Shown: positions 48,481 through 60,397 of the stretch, piece after piece
Layout: every line of letters starts with the position of its first letter
How positions within the stretch are numbered: position 1 is the stretch's first letter
Source of the DNA: Allolobophora icterica
Taxonomy: Eukaryota; Annelida; Clitellata; Crassiclitellata; Lumbricidae
Assembly: GCA_963556255.1 (NCBI GenBank)
Contig: OY744606.1
Span: forward strand, 68,345,125 to 68,409,124
Length of the DNA: 64,000 nucleotides
Reading direction: 5' to 3'
The notes under the pieces: generated by a model
Told to the model about the DNA's origin: nothing
Seen by the model: the letters and a program-made list of their open reading frames with translations, nothing else
Database searches by the model: none
Position numbers and translations under genes: made by a program

Positions 48481-51400
48481 AATTATTTCCTTTGACACTG
48501 TGTACTTTGAAATGACACTGTGTAGCTGCTTCATTACAATACTTTACAGTATTCTGAATGTATATGCAGTTTGTATGGATTTATTTGTACTACATTGTGT
48601 AGTTCCTTTTAAGGACTATAATTTTCACCTCATCCTTTGTAGAACCAAAGCCTCATTTAAGCGAAAATAATCTAATTTTTTAAATTTATTTAATATGAAT
48701 TTGAAATCCGAATGTAAAGCACGAGACAATTGTGTGTGAATAATCTGTCGTAGGTTGTTTTAAATGGAGTCAGTTCAGTAGACTCAGACCTGCAGGTGTT
48801 GTATTAGAGGTCCTTGACACTAGAGAATAGACCATATAGTTCCACACGACCTGCCGCTGTTCCACTTGACTGAGACGGCTGTATTTAAAATGTGCAGACT
48901 GATATTCTGGGCTACTTGTCCTCCCAGCCTCTTCCTGTTTTGTTTTCGGTGGTCATTATTTATGGCAAATCCGTTTTAGCTGTTTTAGGAACATGGCGCT
49001 TGTTATCGCAGATGGACTTGGTTCTGTGATACGCTGGGGAATTTTATAATGAAAAGTCTTAGTGAAAGACTATTTCCTGAAATGGGTCCGTAAGTGTCAA
49101 GAGTTATAGGTTTGTTTACCACCCGAGCCGGGGTCTGTCTTGAATGCAAAGCCATCAGGCTTTTTCTACTTCTGTGTGGCTTTGGCCTAAGTGTCACTGT
49201 TAATTTATATGTTTAGGTTATCACTACAGTAGTACAGATCTATGCTTATTAGAAAGGGATTTTAATTTTTTACGTTGCTTTCGTTTGTTTTTTCTTGTAG
49301 TCGAATGTTACGATAAATATTTCAAATACAATTAGCCTTAATTTGCAATCGTTATAAGAATTTGTTTTTTCTTTTATTTGTGTGCTTAGAATGTTGTATA
49401 CCGGATTTTCCTAGATGCATATCCAAGCTTTGTGAATGGATGGATATCTGTGGAGGTTGTGATCAAAAACAATGATCGTATGATCTGCCTTTTGTGTCTG
49501 ATTCTTTCAGCTTCTATGATCTTCTATTGCTGCTCTAGCATTTCCTCATAGTTTTCTGTTGATTCATCTTCTGCCAATTCACAGTGCAGTGCTTCTGAAT
49601 AAGCTGGGGCCCAGCGCTTAGCTTTTAAGAAGCGCTTAGACATTTTGAGATTAGGATTGTGATCTGCTGATTCAGCTTCTTTTTCTTCATGTTTTAAAAT
49701 TCTTCACCTTCTGTTGATTCTTCTGTCATCAGTTGAGTTGTTTTGCTGATTTTCTTCTCCTGTTTCATCTGTTTCCTCCGCTTGACCTCTTCAAACTCTG
49801 ACCTGGTGCCAGAGTGGACATGGCAGCCTGGCTACTGCAGACTTGATTTGATATAGTGCTGGTGAATAAGCTGGTCTCCCTGACGTGGCTTTTGTGTGGT
49901 GCAGAGAATTTTCGGAGATTTACATTTACATTTACATCTGCTGATTCATCTTGATTGGATTTGTCTTATTCTGATTCATGTTAGTTCATCCTCTGTTTAT
50001 TCAGCTCTTCATGATTCATTTTCTCTTGAGTCATCTTGTTTTGCTCCAACTGCTGTTTCTTTGTGTACATTGTTATATTTAAACGCAGGTGCAACAATGT
50101 TGTAGCAGGGTTTTAGTTTCGGCTTACCATCTTTTAAGGCAATCAACTTTCACGGACATCAGATCTCTAGCAAAATTTTGGCCGATCATAATTTCTTCCC
50201 TTGAACTTGTTCTTTAGTTTGTTTTGGTTCTTTTAATTAGGTATAAATTTTGATTTATTTAGGAAACAGTGGGTTTAAGTTTGAAGTGTTTGGTGTGGTT
50301 CCATTTGACTCAGATCCCTGTAGTAAATGTTGCTGTTTGTGAACATTTCATTGCCCTATGTTGCTATCAACTAACTAAAATTGTGGAACTTGGAAATTTC
50401 ATATAATGCCACTTCAAGCTAATCAAGGGCATTCCCTGCTCTAGCTTGGCACAGTTAAATGTCATTATGAGCTGGAAATTCATCAGACAAGCAAAACAGT
50501 GGACGGAAAACTAGAAGAGTTACCAGTAGTGAGCCCATGTACACACATAGAGGCCAACCAACGAATTCTTGTTCCCAGTCGACAGATAACATCATGCTAT
50601 CAACTGTTCCCTTATAATTTCATGTGCTGTAGACTGACTGTACCATGTACTGTTTTGTCATAGCTTCATCTGTATGCATTGGTAGTTTTTACACAATGCG
50701 TCTGCCGATTCAGAAGATATCTTGCCAATCGAGGGCCTTTCTTTGAGAGTTGGCTGGTGGTCTTCACAATTTTATGGTTCTTGTTGGAGACATTTGTTTA
50801 TATTCTGCTCCTCTGATGATGGCAGGAGAATTTACAAGAGTATGAAAGCCCGCATGGAAACAATGCTGGTGAAGCAGCTTCTGTTATGGTCATCCAATGT
50901 TATTTATTCTGGTTTAGGGATTTACATGTTTGCTTGTGCCACTGGAGGTTTCCTACTGGCTTCAAGGATTTTGATCAGCGATCCAACCCTTACCTATCAA
51001 ATGTCCAAATGTCCTTCAAACCCAGAGACCATACTTTGAGGAACTAGATACTTATTAAGCAAATGTGTTACCATTACCTTTATCCTTTTATCAAATTTGG
51101 TGGGATAAGATAAGGTGCAGTAATAGCTTGTTTCTGGGATGTACATTTGCGTGCATCTTGGCTTTTGTAAAGATTCCTTTTAGGACTTCTGAAAAGCATT
51201 GCTTGTTTATGGGATCTAAACACGTGTAGAAAATATATGCATGTTTATGTAGCAATGTTAGAATCTTCAAGGGAATGGTCTTTTGATTAAAATTTGTATA
51301 TAATTTGTATCCAGAAGCTGAGTTGCACTTGTCAAAATAGCAATCCAGTGATTGTACATGGCTGTCTGGTTATGTGGCACAGTGATACAGTGTTAATTTG

Positions 51401-52904
51401 CTATGACCCACCAGGATTCAAACTCTTGGGGCTGAGGTGAAAGGCTAATGCTTTTGTATTCGGCAGTCATACGTTGCTAAATGGATATTGCTTCTGTTCT
51501 TACTGTTGCGAATAATTGGAAAGAATTATCAGCAGTTCGGTTCTTCTGTTCTTTAAGCAGAAACCTGTAAATTGGAAGTAATTACCTCGATCCATCATTA
51601 GGAATTTGTCGGCAGTGATATCTGATTATGGGTGGCGTTCACTGTGAAAATTTGTTAATTTTTCATGAGCCATTTGCAAGTGGCCCAATCTGTCAAAGTT
51701 GGATTTTTATGTAGGTTTTGTCTTGCTTGCTGTTCCTGCCCAATGAGCTCGGTTAGGTTATTAGATGCCTGCCACTGTAGGTATGTATGTATGCTTGCAT
51801 TTGTTTGTATGTGTTTGGGGCACATTTCATTTTTATAGCACCTTGTGAAATCTGTCAAAGGCACTGGATAGCATCTGTTTTGTACAGGACTTGTTACTTT
51901 CTGCTGGATGTTCCACGTGGGTGGGTTACGTTGAATTAAGAAAGAAAACAGAAGATTAAAACTGTGGATGAAAAGAAATGCTATTCAAACAATGGCTGTG
52001 AAGTTATTAGTCACTGAAAGATACTTTTCATTTTGACATTGACTTTATGGTAAGGTAAAGAAATTCTTTATCACATGCACTACACAGAAATAGTTCTCTG
52101 AGGAGTTTAAGTTATCATTGCTTCTTAATTTTTTAATGGAATCTGAGAGTTTTTTCTGCAAGAGTGAAAGTCAATCCTCAGTGAAATTATTTACATATGT
52201 GAATGGAATTAATTAATTTCATTTAGCATAACTGAATCATATACACTGTCCCCAGGTATGAACCATGCTAGATCAAATGAATTCACAGAAAGGGAAATTT
52301 AGTTCAAGTAAGCTCAACTGAATTAAAAGTCTGATGTAAATTGACATCGTCTTCTGAACTAGTAATGAACTTGAATCATTGTAAGCTTATACTGCAAATC
52401 GTCTTGAATCTGATTAACATTTTCTATTACAAATGACCTTGGATCGATATGAGTTGATTTAGTGCAGAAGACTTTCAGTCTATTTTATCATGTAATTTAA
52501 TAATGTAAGTGCAAACATTTTGCTCTAGTGTCCGATCGTATGGCCGTGACGTATTGATCCGTTGTAAAGATGGGGCTCAATGGCAAGCACCAATAATAGG
52601 GGTCTAGAGGCGAAGTCCTCAAGTGGGCAAAATCCATTTTCTGTAGGTCATGGGTAGAAGCTCCCATGAAGCTGAAAGCATTTACTTAGTTAAGAGCAAT
52701 TTGTTGTGCACATTCTTTGGTATTTTGTGGAGTTTAATGTCAGCGCATGAATAAGTAAATGAATACTGGTTACTTTTTGTCAGTCCACAGAGACACCCAG
52801 CTGCCTTTCCAAGTTTGCAACTCAAATATTGCTGGGGCACAGCCAGTGTATGGCCCCATCTCAAAAGATTGCTGGCGCCCCTATGATCAACACCTTTGGC
52901 TTCG

Positions 52905-53040
52905 ACTCTGCTCAATTAATTTATTGGGTGAAATCCTTCACCATTGCAGCCCATTTTGAATTGGTGACACATAATTTAATGTCCCTGTGAATGGACCGTG
53001 CTAGCCCAAGAATCAAATCTCTGAAACATGAGCACAATAG
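52905..53040 (-). repeat. SINE-like repeat, family B
   Basis: GTGAAATCCTTCACCATTGC and GACCGTGCTAGCCCAAGAAT match 47660-47770. Confidence 0.55.
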
Positions 53041-53221
53041 GTACCAGTATGTGAACCAGTGTCCTCATGCCCGGAGGTGCCTCTACATACATGTATGATT
53101 TAAACAACTTTGCTAACCAGATACTGCAGTTTAGTTTTTTTTCAATGATGCCTATAGTATCAACTTGTGCTTTAAGTGCCAGCAACCTCTAGTACTTGGG
53201 CACCATAAGTCCACACACTGT

Positions 53222-53396
53222 CTGTTCCAACTGTCTTGAGAATTAACTATCAATTTATATGTTGATTCCACTGAGCGTAGACTTTAGGACATCTTGCTTC
53301 ATCTCTTGCATGCTATCTTTTCTAGCTGACAGCGTCTTGAGAATTAACTTTCAATTTAAATGCTGATACCACCGAGATTAGACTTTAGGACATTAC
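53222..53396. repeat. imperfect direct duplication, about 106-bp period
   Basis: CTTGAGAATTAACTATCAAT at about 53234 recurs as CTTGAGAATTAACTTTCAAT at about 53336, and both are followed by GACTTTAGGACAT. Confidence 0.75.
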
Positions 53397-54497
53397 GGCT
53401 CCGTTGGTTCCCTTAGCAACCGGTTCAAGACAGATTGAAGACTTTACCAACTCTACATCAATTCCTGGGTCTTCAATTCCGCAAGGAGGCATGAGCTGAA
53501 TGGTATTGGCATATGATTATCCACGTCTTCTGCAACCCTTTTTTGCATTTATATAGTGCAAGCAGCTGTCAAATGCTTGCGGCAGGTTGAATTATCGTAC
53601 GCGGTCCTAGTTTCTGCAGACGAAATTCGATTTGGAGTATGATTAGTGTTTGTATGGGATTACATTAGATGCGTGCAACAGAGTATTTGCAAAGGAAGGG
53701 CATTTTGTAAGGAATTGTTGGCTCAGATGGGGCTTTCTGTGGATTGAGTTGGCACATTCATCAGCTTATTTGCTCGCGGCAGTCTGTTGTACGATGATAT
53801 GAATTGCTGGAAGGATTTGTTTAGATTTGCTGAAGTTATATGCACAGTTGGAGAAATAGGATAGATTTACTTTTGCTAATGCTGGGGTTTAGGCATTTGT
53901 AGTGGTTTGGGAATTTGTAGTGGTTTAGTGGTTTAGAAATTTAGTGGTTTAGAAATTTAAAGTGGTTTAGAAATGGCTAGTAGTTTAGAGATTTCTATTG
54001 GTTACCAACTTGAAGAATATGGGTTTGGTAAGAATTTAGCGTGAGTTTACTGTGCTGTTTGTCATAACTTTGTTGTGATTTAACAAAAACACTTCTACCG
54101 AGCCCTTAAAATTTTTGCAGTGACTTATATCTGACTGCATTTTGGACTCTGTTCGTGGTTACTTATGGGGTATTAGTGGTTTCTGCCAATGAGTTTTGTT
54201 AAAAGACATTAACAGAGGAATAGAACCTTATATTTCAGATGTAATTCCAGAACAGCATGTAGAAACTAAGGATAAATCATAATGTTCTTCATACTTTTAC
54301 AATTGACTGAAGTCTAAAACTGTTAGGCTGCATATCTGTATTTTGACTTTGGCTGAAATCTAAATCTGTTACACTGCAATCAACACTTTTTATAACACAT
54401 GTTTCAAAGATTGTTTATCTGAAAGAAAGTTTAGAAATATTTAAATTGAGAAGTTCTGCCTGACAGGTGATGTGCTGTTAATGAGTTCATATTTTCA

Positions 54498-56291
54498 GTG
54501 TATGTGTATATCAGAGCAACCTGTCGGGAAGCTAAAAGGTCTGTGGCAATAGCCAAAAATAGGGCGTTACAACATATGTACCAGGAGCTAGACACCAAAG
54601 AAGGGGAGGGCAAGATATATAAAATAGCAAGGGCAAGACAAAGAAGTCGACAAGATAAACAGTCAGTAAATGTTATTAAGGACAAGAATGGTAAAATACT
54701 CATCGATGAGGAGGCAATCAGATCCAGATGGAAAACATACTTCGAGGAACTGCTAAATGAAGAAAACCCAAGGGAGCCTCTACAGGAGACCAACCCTGTA
54801 GCAGGACCAGAGATGGAAATCACCTATAAAGAGATTGAGACAGCAATTGCAATGATGAAGAACAACAAGGCACCGGGGCCATCTGGAATGACGGCCGAAA
54901 TGTTTAAGGCACTGGAACAAAATGGGGTTGAATGGTTATATGTCATCTTAAACAACTTCATGAAGCAGGAAAAACTACCCCAAGATTTGAAAGAAAGTGA
55001 AATACTAGCGTTATACAAGCAGAAAGGAGATGTGCTGGAATGCGGGAATTACAGAGGAATCAAATTGTTGGAGGTCGTACTCAAGGTGTATGAAAAGATC
55101 ATTGAGAGGCGTATCAGAGAGCGGGTTGAGCTACATGACAACCAGTTTGGCTTCAGGCCAGGGAGGGGTACAACAGATGCAGTGTTCATACTGAGACAGG
55201 TACAGGAAAAGGTTTTAGAAGGAAACAACAAAAGATACTGGACCTTCGTGGATATGGAAAAAGCTTTTGATAGAGTTCCAAGGGATGTCGTTTACTGGAG
55301 TTTGAGGAAGAAGGGAGTCTCGGAGGTAATTGTGCGCTTGGTAAAGTCAATGTATGAAGGTGCAAGAACAACAGTGAGGAGCAGTATAGGCAACACAGGA
55401 GAATTCGAGATACGAGTGGGTGTACATCAAGGATCGTGCCTGAGTCCTCTACTGTTTATTATTGTGATGGATGCAATATCAGAACATGTAAGGAGAGAGG
55501 TACCTTGGGACATGCTGTATGCGGATGATCTTATACTGGCGGACGATGCAGAGGCGAAGATGCAAGCACGTTTTACAGACTGGCAGATGGCAGTGGAGAG
55601 CAAGGGTCTTAAGATAAACATCAATAAAACAGAAACCATGGTCTGCTCAAAAACAACGGAAGCAATTGAGATCAGAGACATTGCAGGAAAGTCACTGAAA
55701 CAGGTTGAAACATTTAAATATCTGGGATCGACCATGAATGCACAGGGTGGCTGCGAGCATGACATCAGGAACAGGATTAAGGTGGCTTGGCAGAAATGGA
55801 GAGAACTAACGGGAGTGTTGTGTGACGCCAAAATGCCAACTCAACTCAAGGGAAAGGTATACAAAACAATGGTAAGACCGGTGATGCTATATGGAGCAGA
55901 GGCCTGGGCGCTGACAAAAAGGGATGAAGGGTTACTGGAGAGAACAGAGATGAGAATGCTACGATGGATACTTGGGATCTCACTGAAGGACAGGAAAAGA
56001 AATGTGGACATCAGAAAGAAGCTCGGGGTGGCATGTATAACTGACAAAGTACGAGAGACCAGGCTGAGGTGGTATGGACATGTAATGAGAAAAGAGGATG
56101 ATAGTTGTGTGAAAAGAATCATGAATGCAGAGGTATACGGACGCCGCAGCCGGGGACGACAGAGGAAGAGATGGGAAGACACGATACAACAAGACCTAAA
56201 ACTCCTAAAACTGAAGAAAGAAGATGCTCAAGAAAGAAACAAGTGGAAGAGAAGGATCCGAGTGGCTGACCCCTCTCCAAAGAGGGATTAA
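54498..56291 (+). CDS. reverse transcriptase of the RTE-type LINE (5'-truncated ORF)
   Basis: The open frame of 597 codons begins with about seven residues from flanking DNA, then element sequence to the TAA at 56289-56291. Visible RT motifs: NNKAPGPSGMTAEMFK (about residue 117), NQFGFRPGRGTTDAVF (about 215), FVDMEKAFDRVPRD (about 250, first catalytic Asp), GVHQGSCLSPLLF (about 310), and MLYADDLILADD (about 339, catalytic YADD), all intact. The C-terminal region has the LRWYGHVMR and GRRSRGRQRKRWEDT blocks seen in RTE-like and related LINE proteins. It would copy LINE RNA at a nicked target. The N-terminal apurinic-type endonuclease is missing, so the copy cannot move by itself. Exact clade (RTE versus Proto2/RTEX) is uncertain. 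Confidence 0.9.
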   Translation: MYVYIRATCREAKRSVAIAKNRALQHMYQELDTKEGEGKIYKIARARQRSRQDKQSVNVIKDKNGKILIDEEAIRSRWKTYFEELLNEENPREPLQETNPVAGPEMEITYKEIETAIAMMKNNKAPGPSGMTAEMFKALEQNGVEWLYVILNNFMKQEKLPQDLKESEILALYKQKGDVLECGNYRGIKLLEVVLKVYEKIIERRIRERVELHDNQFGFRPGRGTTDAVFILRQVQEKVLEGNNKRYWTFVDMEKAFDRVPRDVVYWSLRKKGVSEVIVRLVKSMYEGARTTVRSSIGNTGEFEIRVGVHQGSCLSPLLFIIVMDAISEHVRREVPWDMLYADDLILADDAEAKMQARFTDWQMAVESKGLKININKTETMVCSKTTEAIEIRDIAGKSLKQVETFKYLGSTMNAQGGCEHDIRNRIKVAWQKWRELTGVLCDAKMPTQLKGKVYKTMVRPVMLYGAEAWALTKRDEGLLERTEMRMLRWILGISLKDRKRNVDIRKKLGVACITDKVRETRLRWYGHVMRKEDDSCVKRIMNAEVYGRRSRGRQRKRWEDTIQQDLKLLKLKKEDAQERNKWKRRIRVADPSPKRD

Positions 56292-56330
56292 TTCGAGCCT
56301 GAAGGAAAAGAAGAAGAAGAAGAAGAAGAA
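54519..56330 (+). mobile_element. 5'-truncated RTE-type non-LTR retrotransposon with 15-bp target duplication
   Basis: The element ends in a short poly(GAA) tail (56310-56330). GTGTATATCAGAGCA is present identically at 54504-54518 and 56331-56345, a target-site duplication. Its reverse-transcriptase frame is uninterrupted, and no endonuclease is present, so it is a 5'-truncated copy. It lies in sense orientation in the large TPD52-family intron. Confidence 0.93.
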
Positions 56331-56979
56331 GTGTATATCAGAGCACATGTAATGGCATGTGCTGTGTTACGACACTAGAAATTGTCTCTGTCATCGTAAG
56401 TAATTCACTAGGGCGCTCGGGCACGGTTACTTAGGAATCACCGAACAAATATTTTTGCCAGAAACAATCTTCCTCAAGACATAAAATGTTTACTGGAAAC
56501 TCAAAGAAACTGGGACAAGAACGGCCGAGTTCTGCGCTGACTGAGGATAAGAGAAATACGTTACTCAGGAGACGAGAGACTTGGTGAAAGGCCGTTTGTT
56601 CTATGTTCCGTCTGTTGTCATTGCTCTTAAGGCGGAAATTTCCTCGCTGTGCTGGAATTGCTGCGGAGGTCAGACCAATCGAAATAATTCATGACCCTTC
56701 GTTCCACGTAGGCGTTCAATAGCCCCAGGGGACCGTGAGGGTGGGGGCGAGCACCACTGGCCGATTGGAGGAAAGTCTGTGACTCATCGAGACTTCATGA
56801 CTTGGCATTGGCAGTTCAGCTGCTGCACGCTGGTGCCTCCTGCATCCGTCTCAGAGGATGCTCTTCCCTGGTTTCATCTGGCAGCCAAAATCAATAAGTA
56901 TTGGGCTTTTGACTACTGGCTAACTGAAACAAATGACTGACAACATGTTGGCACTGGTAACAGAAAAAGAAGTATAGAT

Positions 56980-57045
56980 GGAGACAGACAGACAGTCAGA
57001 CAGACAGGCAGGCAGGCAGGCTGGCAGGCAGACAGGGACACAGAG
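56980..57045. repeat. (CAGA/CAGG)n tract
   Basis: ACAGACAGACAG units shift to AGGCAGGCAGG over about 60 bp. Confidence 0.9.
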
Positions 57046-57125
57046 GCCGAGGACCATGAATATGGAGCCTTCATTTTCTCTCTTGTCCATTTACTATTGT
57101 TATTTCATTTATGTTATTGTTATTA

Positions 57126-57205
57126 TCTGTCCATGGTAAATCACCATCTGTCTATCCGTGGTAAATCACCACCTGTCTGTTCATGGTAAATCACCACCAT
57201 CAAAG
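57126..57205. repeat. 29-bp tandem repeat, three copies
   Basis: TCTGTCCATGGTAAATCACC recurs three times with small changes. Confidence 0.85.
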
Positions 57206-58253
57206 TCATTCCCATATTTCTTATGGAAATGTATTGATCTATGTTAGACGTAACTGTGCATGTTTTCTACTGTATGGCCTCGACCAAGCTCATTTTCAAT
57301 TGATCGGGTGAGATCTGTCACCACCACTGTCCGTTTGAATGGGTGTACTGCATTGATCTATTTTACTGATCAATATTTTTACAGTATTACGTTACAGGTG
57401 TAAATTTATATAGTACCTGCTGAAGTAATGCTAGTCAGTATCCTTCTTCTCCTTCTACTGCAAACATCTCTGCACGAGCAAAGTGCAAGGAAATAATGTA
57501 TACATGGCCATCAATATAAAACATGTAACCCAAAAAAAATTTAAAGTACTGCACTCAACATACTTGCAATCTACCAAGTAGGCCTACATTTTACCAAATA
57601 AAAATTTGAAATCATATATATATTATATATATATATATGTATATATATGTTTATATATATGTGATTACACCTACTATTCATATTTGTATTCTCATTTGAC
57701 TGTTCAAATAGTGTGGAAATAATCAGCCAAATAGTTAAAAATACTATTCGGTACAGCTCTAAATGTTATGTATTACTTGTACCAGCCAAATACGTGTGAC
57801 CATCTAAATATGTGTAAATGATACAGATGTGTGTCATTTGCAACTCATAGGGTTGTGCAGATGATAAACACTTGGAGATTGTGTCTGACGCTTGGTCATG
57901 TCCAGAGGAAAAGCCAGAGTGACTTGCTATATATTTCACATTTCAGCTTATTTGTTTTGTGTTAACGTTTCTTCTTTGCAGCAACCAGAAGTCATTTCAT
58001 CATTTTCGTCCATAACTGATTTTATCGTTTTTCTGGTGCGGTCTGGTTACGGCTTCCAGAGTCGAGAGCCACAAAGCCACTGCGACTGCAGTCAGTCACG
58101 ACTTCTGAGACAGGCTTAGAAGGAATTTCCACGTAAAGATAGATGGCTAAGGGTCTTTGGAAACGTGAACGTAATGCGCAATTGGAAGATTATTTGTCCC
58201 TGGAGTTTGGTGCTCGACGATTAATTCTGAGTGCTGTGTATTGCTGTTCTTAG

Positions 58254-58378
58254 AGGGCGCCACCAGCCATGAACTGAATGATGGGAAGGCTCCAAAGGAA
58301 GACGGTGAGCAGGTGGAAGTTAAGCGTACAACGGAAGAAGAAAAGGAGTTGGAGGAACTGAGACTTGAATTGATACAA
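58254..58378 (+). CDS. TPD52: TPD52-family gene: exon 2, start of the coiled-coil
   Basis: After acceptor TTCTTAG the exon encodes SHELNDGKAPKEDGEQVEVK followed by TEEEKELEELRLELIQ and ends at consensus donor GTGAGT. The EEEKELEELRLEL block corresponds to the EAEEEELRxEL segment that starts the conserved coiled coil of TPD52/TPD52L proteins. TPD52 proteins are small cytosolic adaptors that dimerise through this coil and are implicated in vesicle traffic and lipid storage. The exon ends in phase 0. Confidence 0.85.
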
Positions 58379-59392
58379 GTGAGTTTGGAAAATGTAATTA
58401 CTGGGGTAAATTTTATTCAAAATAAAAAGACAATTCTACTGTGTAATTATACTGCCGTGTGGGGGGAGTGTGTAGATGTATGTGGGTGGGTGTGTGTGTG
58501 TGCAGCATACCGTCAAAGCTTGTGTTGAATGTAAGGCCACAAAATGTTATATGATAGAAATGATGTTTAATAAATAAAATCATTAGTAAGTGCCCTTTAT
58601 ACTTGTAAGAAACTTATTGCGTCCCGTCAGCGTAGTATTGATATTTCTATGTTTCACCACAGAATATTGCTTATGACTGTAATTTTCTGTTTTTCATTGT
58701 ATACCTATGCGGTGAATGAATGTGGCTCAAACAAAGGCAATTATTTTAATAGCCTTTATTTGGGCTTCAGTAAGTAGCTTAATTTGCATATGATATGCTT
58801 TCAGGCCTTGCTGTTTTAAAACCAGGTTTATTATTAGCTAGCTGCTTATGTGAAATGCGAGATTCATCTTATGTGTTACCATAAGGTCGTAGCTACATTT
58901 GTCAAGACTTCACTTGCTATTTTGGTGCACATAGCGATGCCTTGATGTAGATGAGACAAACAAGCTTAGCATACAATTATTTGCTAGTTTTCTCTGCAGT
59001 TTAGCTAACTGAATTTCAGTAAATACTGTACAGGTCTTTAACATGCTGTATGCGTTGTTATGGGACCCAGGAGCCGATTGGTTAGAGCACTCGCCTTGTA
59101 AGGTGGAGAGTATGGGTTTGAGCCACCATGGAATGGTTACTTTATATGGACATTGAGCAAGTCCTTCACTCACAATGGCTAAATGCCATCAATTGATGCT
59201 GGGTCATAACCAGTAGATAGTGAAACTTAATAAATGTATAATAGTCATAATAATATTAATAATATTGTGCCTGACCCCAATCTATTGCTTTTCTCTGTTC
59301 CAATCTTGCCTTAGGACTGTATTGTTTGACCGGGGTTGGACTGGGAGCGCTCCTGAGTAGATAACCTTGAAAGGGCACTATATAAAACCTCT

Positions 59393-59439
<47 letters not shown>

Positions 59440-59810
59440 TATTATTATTATTATTATTGTTTGACAATACAACTGTAAAACAATACAATACAATACAACT
59501 GTAAAATAATAATAATAATATTAATAGAGCGGAGAAACTACATTTCTCTAACAGTTGCCATCCAATGCTTCAACATCGCTTTTGGGCACTCAGCTCGACA
59601 TCAACAAAGAATAGCCATCCCAGAATAATGCTATCCATAATTTTTGAAATCCTGAGGATTACATGTACCTCAGGTAAAAAAAGGTAAAAATAATAATAAT
59701 AATTATAATTATAATAATAATAATAAAAGATTGGTCTGCAGTATTGATTCGTTGGTTTGTCTTTGTTATTGTTGTTTCCTACATTTCTACTTGCATTTGT
59801 CTGAATGCAG
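58379..59810 (+). other. intron with tRNA-derived SINE and (AAT)n
   Basis: Contains the SINE at 59066-59440, its (AAT)n tail and further AAT tracts (59505-59525, 59690-59730). The upstream part is plain AT-rich DNA. Confidence 0.65.
59066..59458 (+). repeat. tRNA-derived SINE with (AAT)n tail
   Basis: GGAGCCGATTGGTTAGAGCA (A-box-like) and TATGGGTTTGAGCCACC (B-box-like) are spaced as in a tRNA gene, followed by a 250-bp body and an (AAT)n tail at 59394-59440. The head does not fold into an obvious functional tRNA. Confidence 0.7.
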
Positions 59811-59947
59811 GTTCAAGAGGACATTGCGACGCTGAAAGCCGTGCTCAGCACAAAGATGAGGGTGGCTGCTGATCTCAAGCGCAAACTCGGCATTACACCA
59901 ATGGCTGAACTTAAACAGAGTATTCAACACATTAAGGAGTCTGACAC
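59811..59947 (+). CDS. TPD52: TPD52-family gene: exon 3, core of the D52 domain
   Basis: The translation reads VQEDIATLKAVLSTKMRVAA, DLKRKLGITPMAELKQS, IQHIKESDT. It aligns with the family core (VEEEIxTLxxVLAAKExxxxELKRKLGxxxLxELKQN). Acceptor GAATGCAG and donor GTAAGT are both consensus. Two leftover bases (AC) join G of the next exon to give Thr. This is the most diagnostic TPD52 segment in the window. Confidence 0.93.
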
Positions 59948-60029
59948 GTAAGTTGTGTCCTTAACAGATCTCGAGGATTGCTTTCTGCTTCAAATGAATC
60001 TATAGTCAGGTGTTAACAACTGTTATTAT

Positions 60030-60345
60030 TACAATAGCTGTAGTTTAAGTAAATATCAACAACTGTTAGTGCAACTATCAGCTACTATTATTATTGCAAT
60101 AGTTGTAGTTTATGTAAACATCAAATCCTGTTGTTGTTACAATAGGTGTAGTTTATGTAAACATCAAATCCTGTTGTTGTTACAATAGGTGTAGTTTATG
60201 TAAACATCAAATCCTGTTGTTGTTACAATAGGTGTAGTTTATGTAAACATCAAATCCTGTTGTTGTTACAATAGGTGTAGTTTATGTAAACATCAAATCC
60301 TGTTGTTGTTACAATAGTTGTAGTTTATGTAAATGTTAACAACTG
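60030..60345. repeat. minisatellite, 43-bp unit
   Basis: ACAATAGGTGTAGTTTATGT with its AAACATCAAATCCTGTTGTT continuation repeats with a 43-bp period, nearly identical in the middle four copies and diverged at both ends. Confidence 0.92.
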
Positions 60346-60397
60346 TTATTATGATGTGCAGTGAGTTCAGTTCTTTACGCCATAAGTTGTCAGCGCA

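Larger units (their letters stand above)
46959..58253 (+). other. 11.3-kb intron of the TPD52-family gene
   Basis: Contains a TGTATGTG tract (47040-47150), SINE-like repeats (47428-47590, 47636-47880, about 48335-48480, 52905-53040, 57276-57345), a duplicated block (53222-53396), the RTE-type LINE insertion (54519-56330), a CAGA/CAGG tract (56980-57040), a 29-bp repeat (57126-57205) and TA runs (57615-57662). No further exon recognised. Confidence 0.6.

Noticed and set aside
50722..51039. 105-codon plus-strand open frame in the TPD52-family intron
   Set aside because: No recognisable family, no splice sites in phase and ordinary composition; treated as chance.
54431..56192. Minus-strand open frames across the LINE
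   Set aside because: Antisense shadows of the reverse-transcriptase frame.
59066..59130. tRNA gene
   Set aside because: A- and B-box-like sequences are present but arms do not pair convincingly and a long non-tRNA body with an AAT tail follows, as in a SINE.
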